From: Microbacterium mitrae
GTDB taxonomy: Bacteria; Actinomycetota; Actinomycetes; Actinomycetales; Microbacteriaceae
DNA: 64,000 nucleotides
NCBI RefSeq assembly: GCF_008017445.1
Contig: NZ_VRSW01000004.1
Coordinates: 1-64,000 of the forward strand
Reading direction: 5' to 3'
How positions within the stretch are numbered: position 1 is the first letter of the stretch; each line of letters begins with the position of its first letter. Positions 42,406 to 52,945 of the stretch are shown here, piece after piece. A program made the translations under genes and the position numbers. The notes beneath the pieces were generated by a model. The model saw only the letters and a list, made by a program, of their open reading frames with translations, did no database searches and was not told where the DNA came from.

Positions 42406-42505
42406 GATAGTGTGGGCAGCGCCGCTGATACTTGCTCGAGGACACACCCGACGAGCGAGGTAGCGAGGTGCGCGACGAAGCGTGCGTTGAACAAAGGACT
42501 GTGGA

Positions 42506-44347
42506 ATGGGTTTTCAGACGCCTCTTCACGAGCTTCGCCAGTACATGAACTGGACGACGTCGGGCAAGATTCAGCTTCCCGACTTTCAGCGTGGCTATAA
42601 GTGGGATGACGAACGCATCCGCCAGCTCCTCGTAACCGTATTGCGTGGGCACCCACTGGGCGTCGTGATGCTACTGAAGACCGGCAACGACCAGATCCGC
42701 TTCAAGCCCCGCGCCGTTGAGGGCACGGACTTCCCCGCCGACACTCACGCCGACTTCCTCCTGCTTGACGGCCAGCAGCGCCTCACGTCACTGACGCAAG
42801 CGCTCATGGGAACGGGCGTCGTGCACACCACAGACAGTCGCGGAAAGCTGCTCGAGCGCAAGTACTACATCGACATGGAGCTTGCCGTCCAAGGCGAAGA
42901 CCGACTGGACGAAGCCGTACTCTCCCTTCCGGGCGATGGAATCGAACGCACAAACTTCGGGCGCGACATCACCCGCGACGTCTCCACGATGGAGAGGGAG
43001 ATTGAGCAGAAGCTGTTCCCCGTGAATCGACTCTTCGGTGATGCATTGACGTGGCTGTTCAACATCGAAGATCGCGCACTGGGGGCTGCTTTCAACGAAA
43101 AGGTCATCGTCCCTGTTGGCACATACAACATCCCCGCCATCGAACTGGACAATCACACCAGCAAAGCGGCCGTGGCGACCGTGTTTGAGAAGGTCAACGT
43201 CGGCGGGCTCCCCCTCAATGTCTTCGAACTGTTGACAGCAACGTTCGCCGGCGACGCCGACTACTTCAACGAACACGGCACTGACTTCCGTCTCAACGAC
43301 GACTGGCTCCTGACCAAAGACAAGTTCGCTCCTCATCGAGTGCTCAACGGCGTCGAGAACACCGACTTCTTGCAAGCCATCACGCTCCTCACGACGCGCA
43401 AACGCAACCTGCAAGACACCAGCAACCGCCCGCCTGCCGTCTCCGCCAAACGTGAAGATGTGCTCAAGCTCACGCTGCCGGACTACCTCGAATGGGTTGA
43501 TCCACTCCGTGAAGCCTTCGTCTGGGCTTCAACGTTTCTTGCAGATCAGCACATCTTTGACCAGGGATTCCTTCCGTATCAGAAGCAACTGGTTCCGCTC
43601 GCGGCGCTCCGCGTTGTGCTCGGCAAAGACGCAGATCTGCTCGGCGTGCGAGACCACCTCGTGCGGTGGTTCTGGTGCGGAATCCTCGGCGAGCTCTACG
43701 GCAGCACCATCGAGACGCGGTTCGTTCGCGACCTTGAACAGGTGCCGGCGTGGGCCCGAAAGGAACCAAACGCGACGGTTCCGAACACCATCAACGACGC
43801 GACCTTCGTCGAATCTCGCTTGCACTCCCTACGCAGCCGAAACAGTGCTGCATACAAGGGCATCTACGCCCTGTTTCTTGGCAACCAGGCGCGTGACTGG
43901 ATGTACGACCAGGCACTCGACATGGTGCAGTACGCGCAACTCGCCGTCGACATCCACCACATCTTCCCGAAGCAGTGGTGTGCACAACACGACATCGACA
44001 ACGAACGGCGCGAGAGCATCGTCAACAAGACAGCCATCGCGGCGTCGACGAACCGCACGATTCTTGGCGCGGCCCCGTCGTCGTATCTGGGCGTGATTGA
44101 AAAGAAGGCCCAGATCGATTCGGAGCGTCTCGACTCTCTTCTTGAGGCGCACCTTGTTCCGGCGGAACTTCTGCGCACAGATGACTTCGACAGCTTCTTC
44201 ATCGAGCGTCGCGAACGAATCTGTCGGCTTGTGGAACGTGCGATGGGCAAGGCCGTGCCGCGTGACGTAGATAATGGCGAGGCAAGCGAGGATTCGTCAC
44301 AGTTCGTGGATGAAGCGATGATCGAAGACGAGTCTGACGCTGACTAA
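42506..44347 (+). CDS. DUF262 protein with HNH-like C-terminus (GmrSD/type IV restriction-like)
   Basis: The 613-residue protein has an N-terminal DUF262 domain with LPDFQRGYKWDDERIRQLL (about 24-42) and FLLLDGQQRLTSLTQALMG (about 84-102), the ParB-like NTPase motif of GmrS. The C-terminal part has IHHIFPKQW (about 483-491) with NKTAIAASTNRTI, as in DUF1524/GmrD His-Me finger nucleases. Family members cut modified phage DNA. It sits at the break point of the ADP-ribosylglycohydrolase pseudogene, so it was probably inserted there. Confidence 0.8.
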   Translation: MGFQTPLHELRQYMNWTTSGKIQLPDFQRGYKWDDERIRQLLVTVLRGHPLGVVMLLKTGNDQIRFKPRAVEGTDFPADTHADFLLLDGQQRLTSLTQALMGTGVVHTTDSRGKLLERKYYIDMELAVQGEDRLDEAVLSLPGDGIERTNFGRDITRDVSTMEREIEQKLFPVNRLFGDALTWLFNIEDRALGAAFNEKVIVPVGTYNIPAIELDNHTSKAAVATVFEKVNVGGLPLNVFELLTATFAGDADYFNEHGTDFRLNDDWLLTKDKFAPHRVLNGVENTDFLQAITLLTTRKRNLQDTSNRPPAVSAKREDVLKLTLPDYLEWVDPLREAFVWASTFLADQHIFDQGFLPYQKQLVPLAALRVVLGKDADLLGVRDHLVRWFWCGILGELYGSTIETRFVRDLEQVPAWARKEPNATVPNTINDATFVESRLHSLRSRNSAAYKGIYALFLGNQARDWMYDQALDMVQYAQLAVDIHHIFPKQWCAQHDIDNERRESIVNKTAIAASTNRTILGAAPSSYLGVIEKKAQIDSERLDSLLEAHLVPAELLRTDDFDSFFIERRERICRLVERAMGKAVPRDVDNGEASEDSSQFVDEAMIEDESDAD

Positions 44348-44519
44348 CTGCTCACCGTCAATGTGCGTGGGTCAAAGCGATCCAGCCGGTAGCGCCGCGT
44401 TCATTCGAGCACAGGAAAGGACTCTTCAGCCGATTGACGACTGGAAACAGTTCTGAGTGCCGCAACGTCTGTACTGTCGCAGAGAAGGGGTTCGATAAGG
44501 AACTGTCGAGTCTCCATGC

Positions 44520-44655
44520 TTAGAGTCCGCGCCAGAACTGTTTGTCGCGGCAGATGGTGATGGGGTCTTTCGCGGTTTTCAGAAACTCGTGAAGCTGCGA
44601 TAGCTCGCCGGGGGTTGCGTCCAGCGGGCCGTTTGTGTCGGGCCGCCCCTCCGCG
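44520..44655 (-). pseudogene. C-terminal coding remnant, unrecognised
   Basis: One frame ends GPLDATPGELSQLHEFLKTA and DPITICRDKQFWRGL before a stop. There is no start codon with a ribosome site and the neighbouring DNA upstream is in another frame. It looks like the tail of a deleted gene. The remaining part of the 44348-44827 spacer (to 44519) shows nothing I can support. Confidence 0.3.
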
Positions 44656-44658
44656 CGG

Positions 44659-44806
44659 TTACGTCGAGCCAAGCCTAAAGAATGGTTCGAAGAACTCCGT
44701 CAGCGTGTCGACAACGGTCTGTTTCTCTTCGCCATGTCCGCTATCAGCAGCAAATCGCGATACGGGAGGTAAGACCTTCGTAATTGCAGCTCCGGTCGTG
44801 CGCCTT
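44659..44806 (-). pseudogene. possible HsdR C-terminal remnant
   Basis: A frame of about 50 codons reads ITKVLPPVSRF, then EEKQTVVDTLTEFFEPFF and a stop. This pattern (KILPP.S.F followed by K...L..FFE.F) is typical of the helical C-terminus of type I restriction subunits. The rest of such a gene is absent; a different gene begins on the same strand immediately upstream. The call rests on a short stretch and could be chance. Confidence 0.35.
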
Positions 44807-44827
44807 TGGCCGTCGTTGGAGGCTGAG

Positions 44828-46024
44828 TCAGGCAGTCTGCGGCACTACGACATCAAATCCCGCCCGCGATGGGCTCAGTTCGAGAACAGTTTGGTCGGCG
44901 CTGGTCAGCATCGGCAGGCTATCGGGTGCGGCGTGCAGGGCGCGAGACAGGCGACCGAAACTCGTGCGGGCGTTCAAGGTTCCCTTACCGGCAAACGCGA
45001 TCGGCACCCTGCTCGAGTCGATCTGGACCACGTTGAGGTCGTCTAACAGTCCAACGAGGCCCGCCTGGTGATCCGCGAGCAATGACAGCTCATCACGAAG
45101 CACACTCTCGACGTGAGGCAACGATCGATCTGCATTTGAGAACTCGGTCGCAATCTTTTCGAGTACGACGACGCGAGCCCTGAGGGCCAGCGCCTCGTAC
45201 GTCTGCACAACCATGCGTTCAAATTCCTGGATTGGGTTGTCCTTTTTTCCGACGAGAGCCGTCATGAGGTCCTGGGTGTAAACGCGATCGGAACCCTCAT
45301 GTTTTGCCACAGCGTCACGCCATCGGCCGAGGCGATCAATGTATGTGTTCGTGAGGGTATCCAGTTCACCGAATGCATGTGGCGCCGATGAAATGGACGG
45401 AATCTGTGCTTGATCCAGCAGGTAGCTCGCAACCTTGCGGGCCTGCTGGCTTGCTGTCGTCAATACCGACCGTTCGTGGTCGTCCTGCCGAACGATTAGA
45501 TCTATTACCACGCTACGGATTGAATCGAGCTTTCTATTGATCTGATGCTGAGCGAGCAACTCCCCGGCCGTTGCGAGCGCAACCGCCGCAATAAGAGGGC
45601 CAGCCGCGACCGCAACGCCCCCCACTCCCGCCGCCCCAGCAGCCGGAACGAGCCTTGCATGCCCAGCGAACTTGGTGGATCCAGCCGCACGGACCATCCC
45701 TCGAAAACCTCCGCCGATGGCCGGAACGAGGTCACGTGCCATCGCACCTGTCGGGAGAATCACGCGGTACAGCTGTTCGGCGGGAACCGCGCGTCCGGCC
45801 TGGCCAACGGCCCGTCCGGCATGACCGACGGCCTGCCCGAGCGCCTTGGCGAAGGCACCACTAGATTGGGCCACCATGCCTGACTTATAGATGCGGTCAG
45901 GTGCTTCCACACGATCAATCAGAAGCGCTTCGCGATTTAGCAACATCCGTAACATGACCTCAGTGGTCGGTTCGCTGTGCAGCGGGACGAGCGGAACAAC
46001 AACCGCATCCTCATGAGCGTTCAT
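44828..46024 (-). CDS. unrecognised 398-aa protein with hydrophobic centre
   Basis: I do not recognise the family. GGAGG before the ATG gives a firm start (MNAHEDAVVVPLVPLHS). Residues about 55-85 are a Gly/Ala/Val amphipathic stretch (GQAVGHAGRAVGQAGRAVPA), and about 125-160 are hydrophobic (GVGGVAVAAGPLIAAVALAT). The C-terminal half is helical and charged. It might associate with the membrane through the centre. It is divergent from the giant helicase, with a shared 274-base spacer, so the two could be coregulated. Confidence 0.6.
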   Translation of the reverse strand: MNAHEDAVVVPLVPLHSEPTTEVMLRMLLNREALLIDRVEAPDRIYKSGMVAQSSGAFAKALGQAVGHAGRAVGQAGRAVPAEQLYRVILPTGAMARDLVPAIGGGFRGMVRAAGSTKFAGHARLVPAAGAAGVGGVAVAAGPLIAAVALATAGELLAQHQINRKLDSIRSVVIDLIVRQDDHERSVLTTASQQARKVASYLLDQAQIPSISSAPHAFGELDTLTNTYIDRLGRWRDAVAKHEGSDRVYTQDLMTALVGKKDNPIQEFERMVVQTYEALALRARVVVLEKIATEFSNADRSLPHVESVLRDELSLLADHQAGLVGLLDDLNVVQIDSSRVPIAFAGKGTLNARTSFGRLSRALHAAPDSLPMLTSADQTVLELSPSRAGFDVVVPQTA

Positions 46025-46298
46025 TTTGCCTCCGGGTTGGCACGTAGGACCATCTTGCCAGCGTCCGCGGACATTACTGGAACACAAGGACGCGAATTGC
46101 GCCCGCCGCATCGAGGCGCGGCCGTGTCGAGATGAAAGCGAATATGAGTTTCAACATTCAGCGGGAAACTTTCCGTTCCTACTCGTCCCCCACGCATGCG
46201 TGCCGATAATCTGAGCCAAAGACATCAGGCACTCGTAGCTGACCCCGAACGCGGTCATCGCGCAGCTCACTGAGTGCGGTAGAGCAGGAGTCACCGTC

Positions 46299-49200
46299 AT
46301 GGGCAACCAAAACATCGCCACCCTCGTTGCGGATTACGCGTCGAAGCGAACGGGGCGAGTCGAGGTCATTGCGGATGATTCACGAGGGTGGCTCGCACTT
46401 GAGGAAATGGCGAGTACCTTCGCGTTTGCCGAACTCGAAGGTGGCGAACTCCGCATCATTCCCTTTCTCGGCGACTCCAACGAAGCAAAGCAACAGACAT
46501 TTGTGACGTCTGCGGGCGCTTCCTGGCTCGATGATGCAGACGAAATTGTGCTCGATGCGGGAGCAATCGTCGAGCCTTCCCAGTCCGCCCTAATCATCAC
46601 CTATCTCGATGACGCCCTTGCTTATTGGCACTCCACTGCGACCACCACAGCGAAAGCCGCTCCTCCCGCGATTGTCGTTGCGCGGAGCGATCCTCACCTC
46701 ACTTCTTCGGATGCCGATGAACCTGTAGGCAGCGAAGCAGTTCCCGTTGAACCGCTCCATATCGCACGTATCCGTGCTGCCGTCAGTCCAGAGTGGTCCT
46801 GGGCATCGGCGAACGCGCGCATCCCTCAAATCGCTGAGATCGAGATCCATCTGGCCGAGAAGGTCAAGAACGCGCGTGTCGTTGTCTCGCTCGTGGATGC
46901 GGATATTGTCTTCGGCCGCGCCGTCATTCTTGAAGGAACTATCGAAGCTGGCGCACGACGCACGGGCGAAATCCATGTGCCACTTTCCGCTCGCGTCATG
47001 TCGCAGATCGATGACCGTCGGGGAGCCGTCTGCGAAGTCAGCCTAGAAGCTGACGGGCAAGTCCTGGCGCGGTACGAGGCCGCTGTCGATGTTCAACCAC
47101 GCGATCTATGGAATTGGAAAGGCGATCCGCTTCGCGCAGCACAGGGACAACCGAACCCACATGCCCTCAGCCATTCGCTCCTCGCGTCTTTCGTTCGCCC
47201 CAACCACCCCGCAGTCGGCGCTATCGCACGAGAAGCCGCAAATCTCCGTGCAAGTCTTTTCGGCGAATCCTCTTTTCATGCGTTCCAGCTCTCCGAAGCG
47301 GAAGCGCCCAGTGCAGTTGATGCATCCGTCACCGCCATCTATGAAGCATTACGCGCTCGAAAGATTTCATATTCGGAGCCGCCCCCCGGGTGGGACTACT
47401 ACACAACTGGTCAACGCATCCGTGATCACGGCGACGTCGCCGCCGGGGGGCTGGCCACGTGTATGGACACCACCGTACTCACAGCCGCGGTCATCGAAGA
47501 AGTCGGCCTGAACCCTGTATTGGTTCTTGTTCGTGATCATATTTTCATTGGCTACTGGCGCCATGACTTGACCGCCAGTGGCTCCTCGGGCCACCCGAGC
47601 TGGCACCCACGGCTACCGGTAGTCACTGACGCACCGAAGATCGCGACTCTCGTCGAGGCGGGCTACCTTGGCCTCATTGAAACCACCGCACTTACTGTCG
47701 ACATTGACATGAACGCGGAAAAGGCGCGGCTGGAGGCAAAGCACGTTCGATTTGCTCATGCCCTCGCGGAAAACGATGTCACGCTCATCGATCTCGCAAT
47801 TGCACGCAGGTTGGGAGTATCCCCGCTTCCCGCAGTCACGGAACGGCCCGACGGCGTGACGGAGGTATTCGAGTACCGTGTGAATGCTCCGGCCACGGTC
47901 TCAGTTGTCGATACTCAGGCACCGGAAGCAGCCGTCCGCGAACGCCGCATTGATGCTCACCCCCCGCGATACCGAACGTGGAAGTCCTCGCTGTTCAGCC
48001 TGAATGCCACCAACCCCCTCCTGAACCTCGGCATGAACGCCCGCGTTCAACCGCTCGTTGTTCCCAGCACCAACCTGGCTGAGCTGGAAGACATGCTCCA
48101 TCAGGACAAGTCGTTCATGGTTCACAGCGCCTTCGACCTACCCGAAGTGTGGACCGCGCGTGGCACCCGCAACGCCATGCAGATACTCGACGCCGGTGAT
48201 CCTGACGCGGAGCTCACCAGCATGCTCCGGTCAAGGGTGCTGTATGTCCAGCGCTTGCGACGAGTCGCAGACGGTCTGCGAGCTGTCTCGCCAGACGTCA
48301 CTATTCGTGAACTCCGCACGATGGCTCACAATGCGAAGACCGCCCGCGAAGAGCGCGGAATGAACCCGCTCTATTTGTGCCTCGGTGTCTTCCGCTGGAG
48401 TCCCGGTCCTGGCAAACTCGCCGATGCCCCGATCATTCTTGTGCCTGTGAACCTCGTTGGAAGCCGCGGTGGTCGCGACTTCACGCTTTCACTAGACACA
48501 ACGCAGCAAGCAACGACCAACGCGGCACTCATCGAGTGGCTTCGTCGAGAGCACGGTCTGTCCATTCCCGGTCTCGCGGAACCGATTGCTGACCACGCGG
48601 GAATCGACGTGAACGCGGTTCTCTCCGAAGCTCGCAACGCGTTGCTGGGGCACAATGGTGACCTCAGCGCGCAGGTACTCGCTGAAGCACGTTTGGCGAC
48701 GCTCGATCTCTCAACGTTCCGCATGTGGCAAGACCTGAATGCCAATGCCGATATCTATCTCGAACGACCGCTCATCCGCCACCTTGTGGAGACCCCGGCT
48801 GAAGAGTTCGTCGATGCAGCGATCGCGGCTGCCCCGGAGATCACACCGGAGGATATCGAGAAGGTTGAAACTCCAGTTCCCGCAGACTCCACACAGAAGC
48901 GCGCGGTGTTGTGGGCGTCGCAGGGCCGCACCTTCGTTCTGCAGGGACCTCCTGGAACTGGGAAGTCTCAAACGATCACCAATATGGTCGCAGAATGCGT
49001 TCTCGCTGGGCTCCGTGTGCTGTTTGTCGCGGAGAAGGGAACCGCCCTCTCCGTCGTACAACGTCGGTTGGATTCCATCGGGCTTGCGCCTTTCGCGCTG
49101 AACCTTCACCACGAAGGGTCAAATTCTGTGGAGGTGCGCGCCTCGTTGCAGCGCGCCCTCACCGCCAGCGTCACTCCAGATGCTCTCGCCATGGAGAGTG

Positions 49201-52200
49201 CGCGCCGTCGGCTACGAAATGCGCGCTTCGAACTGACGCAGTACCCAACCGCGCTCCACTCGCGCAATGCAGCCGGGCACTCCGCCTACAGTGCGCAAGA
49301 TGAGTTGCTCGTCCTAGGAGACGGGCCTTCTGTCGACGTTCCTACGGATTCCGTTGACCGCCTGGCGTCAGCACTCAGCGAGGTCAAGGAGGTGTTCGCG
49401 GACCTCCAACGATGGACGAGCGCCGCGGGTGTGCGACCGAACCACCCCTGGAGATTTGCCGGGCCAGGCGCTGGCGAACCGTTCAATGTCGAGCGAACGC
49501 GTCTTGCTGTCGAAGGGATCCTCGCAGCCACGTCCTGGACGGACGTGCCGGCACCGCTTGCGGCCGCCCTCGAAGAGGCATCTCACCCGCAACAGCTGAC
49601 CGTTCTCGCCGCCGCTACCGATGCCGGGCTACCGATCGGTGACGAGTTGGCATGGATCCTCGACTCCGCGTGGCTTGACCGAGCCCCCAGCACCATTCAT
49701 TCCTGCGCACAGTCTGCTGATGGATGGCGCCACCAACTGCACGGGCTTGCCCCCGACACCATCCACATGAATCTCGAAGGGATCTCACGAGACCTCGAAG
49801 CTGCGAACGCCTCAGGATTCCTCGGGCGCAAGAACCGTCAGGCCGCCGCCATAGCGCCGCTCGTTGAAGCCGCCCCCGCGGGCCTGGAGGTAACGCCAGC
49901 ATCCGCTCCAAAGATCCTGAGCGACCTGCTCGCAGCACGCAATGTCGCCGGTCAGATTCGGGCCGCAATCGTCAACATGCCTGGGCTTGCGCAAACCGCG
50001 CCCGCCAACCCGTTCAGTCCGGGTGCTTTCGATGCTGCGTACCGCCGCATCGAACAGTTGCGTCAGAAGACGGAAGTTCTCCGCAACACCGATTCCTGGA
50101 CCATGAAGGTACGACAACTGGCTGGCGGCGGACACCTGCACGGTTACCGCGACCAACTCGTTCAGCTCGCCCGCGATTGGGTAGCCCTCGTGCAGGAGCT
50201 CGATGTGCAGGACGACGATCTCCGTGCCTGGGTTGGGGATTCCTCCCTTCTCCGTACTGCGTCACAACACGCGGAAGAGTGGGCGCGGGACGCACGCTTC
50301 AACCGACTTCTTGGTTTGCAGCAGTGGTGCGCCCTCGTCCGCCGCGTCGAGTCCATGCGCGTCGCTGGCCTGACAGACGCTCGCGCATCTCTTCTCGAAG
50401 GGCGCCTCCACCCCGAGGATGCGGAGGACGCACTCGCGCGCGGAATCGCTCGCGCCTCATTGAGCGAGCGAGTACGTTCCGCAGGCCTCGATCGTTTTGA
50501 TGCTGTCGCGCACAATCATCGCGCGCAGTCCTACGCGGCGGCTCAGAGCGAGGTGCGGGAGCAATGGTCGACAGCCGTTCCCGCTCAACTCCTGGAGCAA
50601 CGGGGCGGCGCTGGTCGCGGGACTAAGACCGGCGGCCTTGCCCGCGAGCTTGAGAAGACCACGCGGAGACTGGGCACCCGTGCCATTTTGCGCAAGTACG
50701 GCAATGTCGTGCAAGAACTCACGCCGCTCGTCTTGGCAAGCCCGGCCTCCGTCGTCGATCTCATCGATCCGCGGCTCATGGAGTTCGACGTTGTCATCTT
50801 TGACGAGGCCTCGCAGATCACGGTGCCGGAAGCGATCGGTAGCCTTGGTCGGGCGCGCGCGGCGATCATCGTGGGAGATAGCAAGCAGATGCCTCCCACC
50901 CGACGCGTCGGCGGTTCCGCCACCGACGAAGAGGTCGAAGACGCCGACATCGAAGAGGTGTTTGAGGATCAGGAGTCCATCCTCTCCGAGAGCGAGTTGG
51001 CACGCGTGCCGGCGCTGAGCCTTAGCTGGCACTATCGCAGCCAGGACGAGCAACTCATCGCGTTCAGCAACCACAAGTATTACAAGGGCGATCTCAGCAG
51101 TTTCCCGACACCGACTCTCATGTCGACCGAGACAGGAATCGAGTTTCGGCGCGTGGCAATGCCCGGCGAGGACGCCCATGAGAAGGCGCGCGGCTACCGC
51201 AAGAAGCCCGAAGGCTTCCATGACGGCCGCTACCTTCGCGCCGGCAGCAAGGCGATCTCCCTCGGCGGAAACATTTCGGCGAGCGCTAATACAAACCCTG
51301 CTGAGGCCTTTGCGATCGTCGATGCCGTGCGCGAGCTGGTCCGTCTTGACCCCGAGGGTCGCCCATCAATCGGCATCGTCACGTTCAACGAGCGCCAACG
51401 CGAACTCATCGAAGACCTGCTCATCGCCAGCGATGACCCCGGCATCCGCACCATCATGAATGAACTGAAGATGGGGCGCAACGACGTGCTCTTCGTTAAG
51501 GCACTGGAACAGGTGCAGGGCGATGAACGAGACACCATCATCTTCTCGGTGGCGTTCTCAAAACAGGCCAACGGAAAGATTCCGACGAACTTCGGCCCGC
51601 TTTCCAATAGCGGCGGGGAGCGCCGCCTAAACGTTGCCGTTACGCGAGCCCGCCGCAAGGACATCGTGTTCTGTAGCTTCGATCCATCCGACCTGGATGT
51701 CTCCGGGTCTGCCTATGACGGCCCCAAGCACTTCAAGGACTTCCTCCTCGAAGCTGCCCGCGCGACCGGCGCAAGCACGGAGATCGCTGGCCGAACCGCC
51801 ATTCGTGATCGCCACCGCGACGATATCGCGTCGGCGTTGCGTGAGGCAGGACTACACGTTCTGACCGACGTTGGCATGTCCAACTTCCGGTTGGATCTGG
51901 TGCTGGCGAGACCCGATGCCCCCGACCGCCTCCTGCTTCCCATCCTCCTCGACGGCGAAAGCTGGACCCGGCGCATCACGGTGTCGGATCGCGACGTGCT
52001 CCCGCTGGAAGTTCTCACGGGGCTGATGGGATGGCCTGCCGTTGCGCGTATCTGGTGGCCCATGTGGCTGCAGAACCGCGACCTTGTCGTGGCTCAGATC
52101 CTGTCTCAGGTCGACGAAGCGGAACAGGCATTTGGACTTGCTGAGGCTGGGCAAAACGATGCTGGCACCGAGGAGGTCGTAAACGCGACGGTTGTCGACG

Positions 52201-52931
52201 AGGTTGCGGTCGCTCCCGCGACAGCACTCCGCGCGGCTCCTACTTCTCTGGAATCGCCGGTCGAGGCATTCCGCGTGGCTGCGCCCACGCCGGGATCCCT
52301 CGCAGCGGCAGCAACAGACGCCACCGATTCAGTCGGGGTAGTGGAACCTCGTCAACCGATCGCGAGCGCGCCGCCCGCCGGCGACACCCAGCCGCGGGTC
52401 ACTGACGTTGTCCGCGTCTTCGAGCCCGCGAACACCGAAGTTGTTGGCCCGCGCGAGGTGCTCGATTCGTTGTCTCGCCGAGCCTCCGTGGCGAAGGTTC
52501 GGGAGCAAATTGTCGATGTCATTGAGTTCGAAGGACCGATCGAACTCGGGCGCCTCATTCGCATCGTTGCAAAACGCTTTGGCCTGAATGCGGTGCGCGC
52601 CGCGCGAGCCGAGCACATTACAAAGATCGTGCCTCGCGGACACGTGAAGAAGAGCGACCTCGGTACTTTCGCGTGGCCCGAGTCGATCGACCCCGCGACC
52701 TGGACGGCTTATCGCACCGCTGACGCTGACGGTTCGCGATCGCTCGAGGAAATCGCGCCTGAGGAGATTCGCAACGCGATGCTGGCTGTTCGGAGCGCGA
52801 ATCCCGGGTTTGACGACGACGCGCTCATTCGCGGCACGGCCGAGATCTTCGGAATTTCCCGGCTGGGCGCGCACGTCAGAACGCGACTGCTAGCCGTTCA
52901 TTCGCGACTCCCGCACGACGCCGACAATTAG
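46299..52931 (+). CDS. DUF4011 / SF1 helicase / Vsr-like nuclease / DUF3320 protein
   Basis: This 2210-residue protein has an N-terminal region of about 550 residues, a DUF4011 segment (TWKSSLFSLNATNPLLNLGM near 557), an SF1 Upf1-like helicase (P-loop FVLQGPPGTGKSQTITNMVA near 880; FDEASQITVPEAIG near 1500; VQGDERDTIIF near 1740; LNVAVTRAR near 1780), a Vsr-like nuclease (MSNFRLDLVLARP and PILLDGESW to MGWPAVARIWW, about 1860-1920), a low-complexity linker (about 1930-2050) and a DUF3320 end. These proteins recur in defence islands as single large genes. GGAG lies 9 bases before the ATG. A strong hairpin follows the stop. Confidence 0.85.
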   Translation: MGNQNIATLVADYASKRTGRVEVIADDSRGWLALEEMASTFAFAELEGGELRIIPFLGDSNEAKQQTFVTSAGASWLDDADEIVLDAGAIVEPSQSALIITYLDDALAYWHSTATTTAKAAPPAIVVARSDPHLTSSDADEPVGSEAVPVEPLHIARIRAAVSPEWSWASANARIPQIAEIEIHLAEKVKNARVVVSLVDADIVFGRAVILEGTIEAGARRTGEIHVPLSARVMSQIDDRRGAVCEVSLEADGQVLARYEAAVDVQPRDLWNWKGDPLRAAQGQPNPHALSHSLLASFVRPNHPAVGAIAREAANLRASLFGESSFHAFQLSEAEAPSAVDASVTAIYEALRARKISYSEPPPGWDYYTTGQRIRDHGDVAAGGLATCMDTTVLTAAVIEEVGLNPVLVLVRDHIFIGYWRHDLTASGSSGHPSWHPRLPVVTDAPKIATLVEAGYLGLIETTALTVDIDMNAEKARLEAKHVRFAHALAENDVTLIDLAIARRLGVSPLPAVTERPDGVTEVFEYRVNAPATVSVVDTQAPEAAVRERRIDAHPPRYRTWKSSLFSLNATNPLLNLGMNARVQPLVVPSTNLAELEDMLHQDKSFMVHSAFDLPEVWTARGTRNAMQILDAGDPDAELTSMLRSRVLYVQRLRRVADGLRAVSPDVTIRELRTMAHNAKTAREERGMNPLYLCLGVFRWSPGPGKLADAPIILVPVNLVGSRGGRDFTLSLDTTQQATTNAALIEWLRREHGLSIPGLAEPIADHAGIDVNAVLSEARNALLGHNGDLSAQVLAEARLATLDLSTFRMWQDLNANADIYLERPLIRHLVETPAEEFVDAAIAAAPEITPEDIEKVETPVPADSTQKRAVLWASQGRTFVLQGPPGTGKSQTITNMVAECVLAGLRVLFVAEKGTALSVVQRRLDSIGLAPFALNLHHEGSNSVEVRASLQRALTASVTPDALAMESARRRLRNARFELTQYPTALHSRNAAGHSAYSAQDELLVLGDGPSVDVPTDSVDRLASALSEVKEVFADLQRWTSAAGVRPNHPWRFAGPGAGEPFNVERTRLAVEGILAATSWTDVPAPLAAALEEASHPQQLTVLAAATDAGLPIGDELAWILDSAWLDRAPSTIHSCAQSADGWRHQLHGLAPDTIHMNLEGISRDLEAANASGFLGRKNRQAAAIAPLVEAAPAGLEVTPASAPKILSDLLAARNVAGQIRAAIVNMPGLAQTAPANPFSPGAFDAAYRRIEQLRQKTEVLRNTDSWTMKVRQLAGGGHLHGYRDQLVQLARDWVALVQELDVQDDDLRAWVGDSSLLRTASQHAEEWARDARFNRLLGLQQWCALVRRVESMRVAGLTDARASLLEGRLHPEDAEDALARGIARASLSERVRSAGLDRFDAVAHNHRAQSYAAAQSEVREQWSTAVPAQLLEQRGGAGRGTKTGGLARELEKTTRRLGTRAILRKYGNVVQELTPLVLASPASVVDLIDPRLMEFDVVIFDEASQITVPEAIGSLGRARAAIIVGDSKQMPPTRRVGGSATDEEVEDADIEEVFEDQESILSESELARVPALSLSWHYRSQDEQLIAFSNHKYYKGDLSSFPTPTLMSTETGIEFRRVAMPGEDAHEKARGYRKKPEGFHDGRYLRAGSKAISLGGNISASANTNPAEAFAIVDAVRELVRLDPEGRPSIGIVTFNERQRELIEDLLIASDDPGIRTIMNELKMGRNDVLFVKALEQVQGDERDTIIFSVAFSKQANGKIPTNFGPLSNSGGERRLNVAVTRARRKDIVFCSFDPSDLDVSGSAYDGPKHFKDFLLEAARATGASTEIAGRTAIRDRHRDDIASALREAGLHVLTDVGMSNFRLDLVLARPDAPDRLLLPILLDGESWTRRITVSDRDVLPLEVLTGLMGWPAVARIWWPMWLQNRDLVVAQILSQVDEAEQAFGLAEAGQNDAGTEEVVNATVVDEVAVAPATALRAAPTSLESPVEAFRVAAPTPGSLAAAATDATDSVGVVEPRQPIASAPPAGDTQPRVTDVVRVFEPANTEVVGPREVLDSLSRRASVAKVREQIVDVIEFEGPIELGRLIRIVAKRFGLNAVRAARAEHITKIVPRGHVKKSDLGTFAWPESIDPATWTAYRTADADGSRSLEEIAPEEIRNAMLAVRSANPGFDDDALIRGTAEIFGISRLGAHVRTRLLAVHSRLPHDADN

Positions 52932-52945
52932 CGGGACACTCCTCA

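Noticed and set aside
44615..45071. Plus-strand open frames opposite the 398-aa gene
   Set aside because: They overlap the C-terminal part of that gene and the remnant tails; no domains or start signals.
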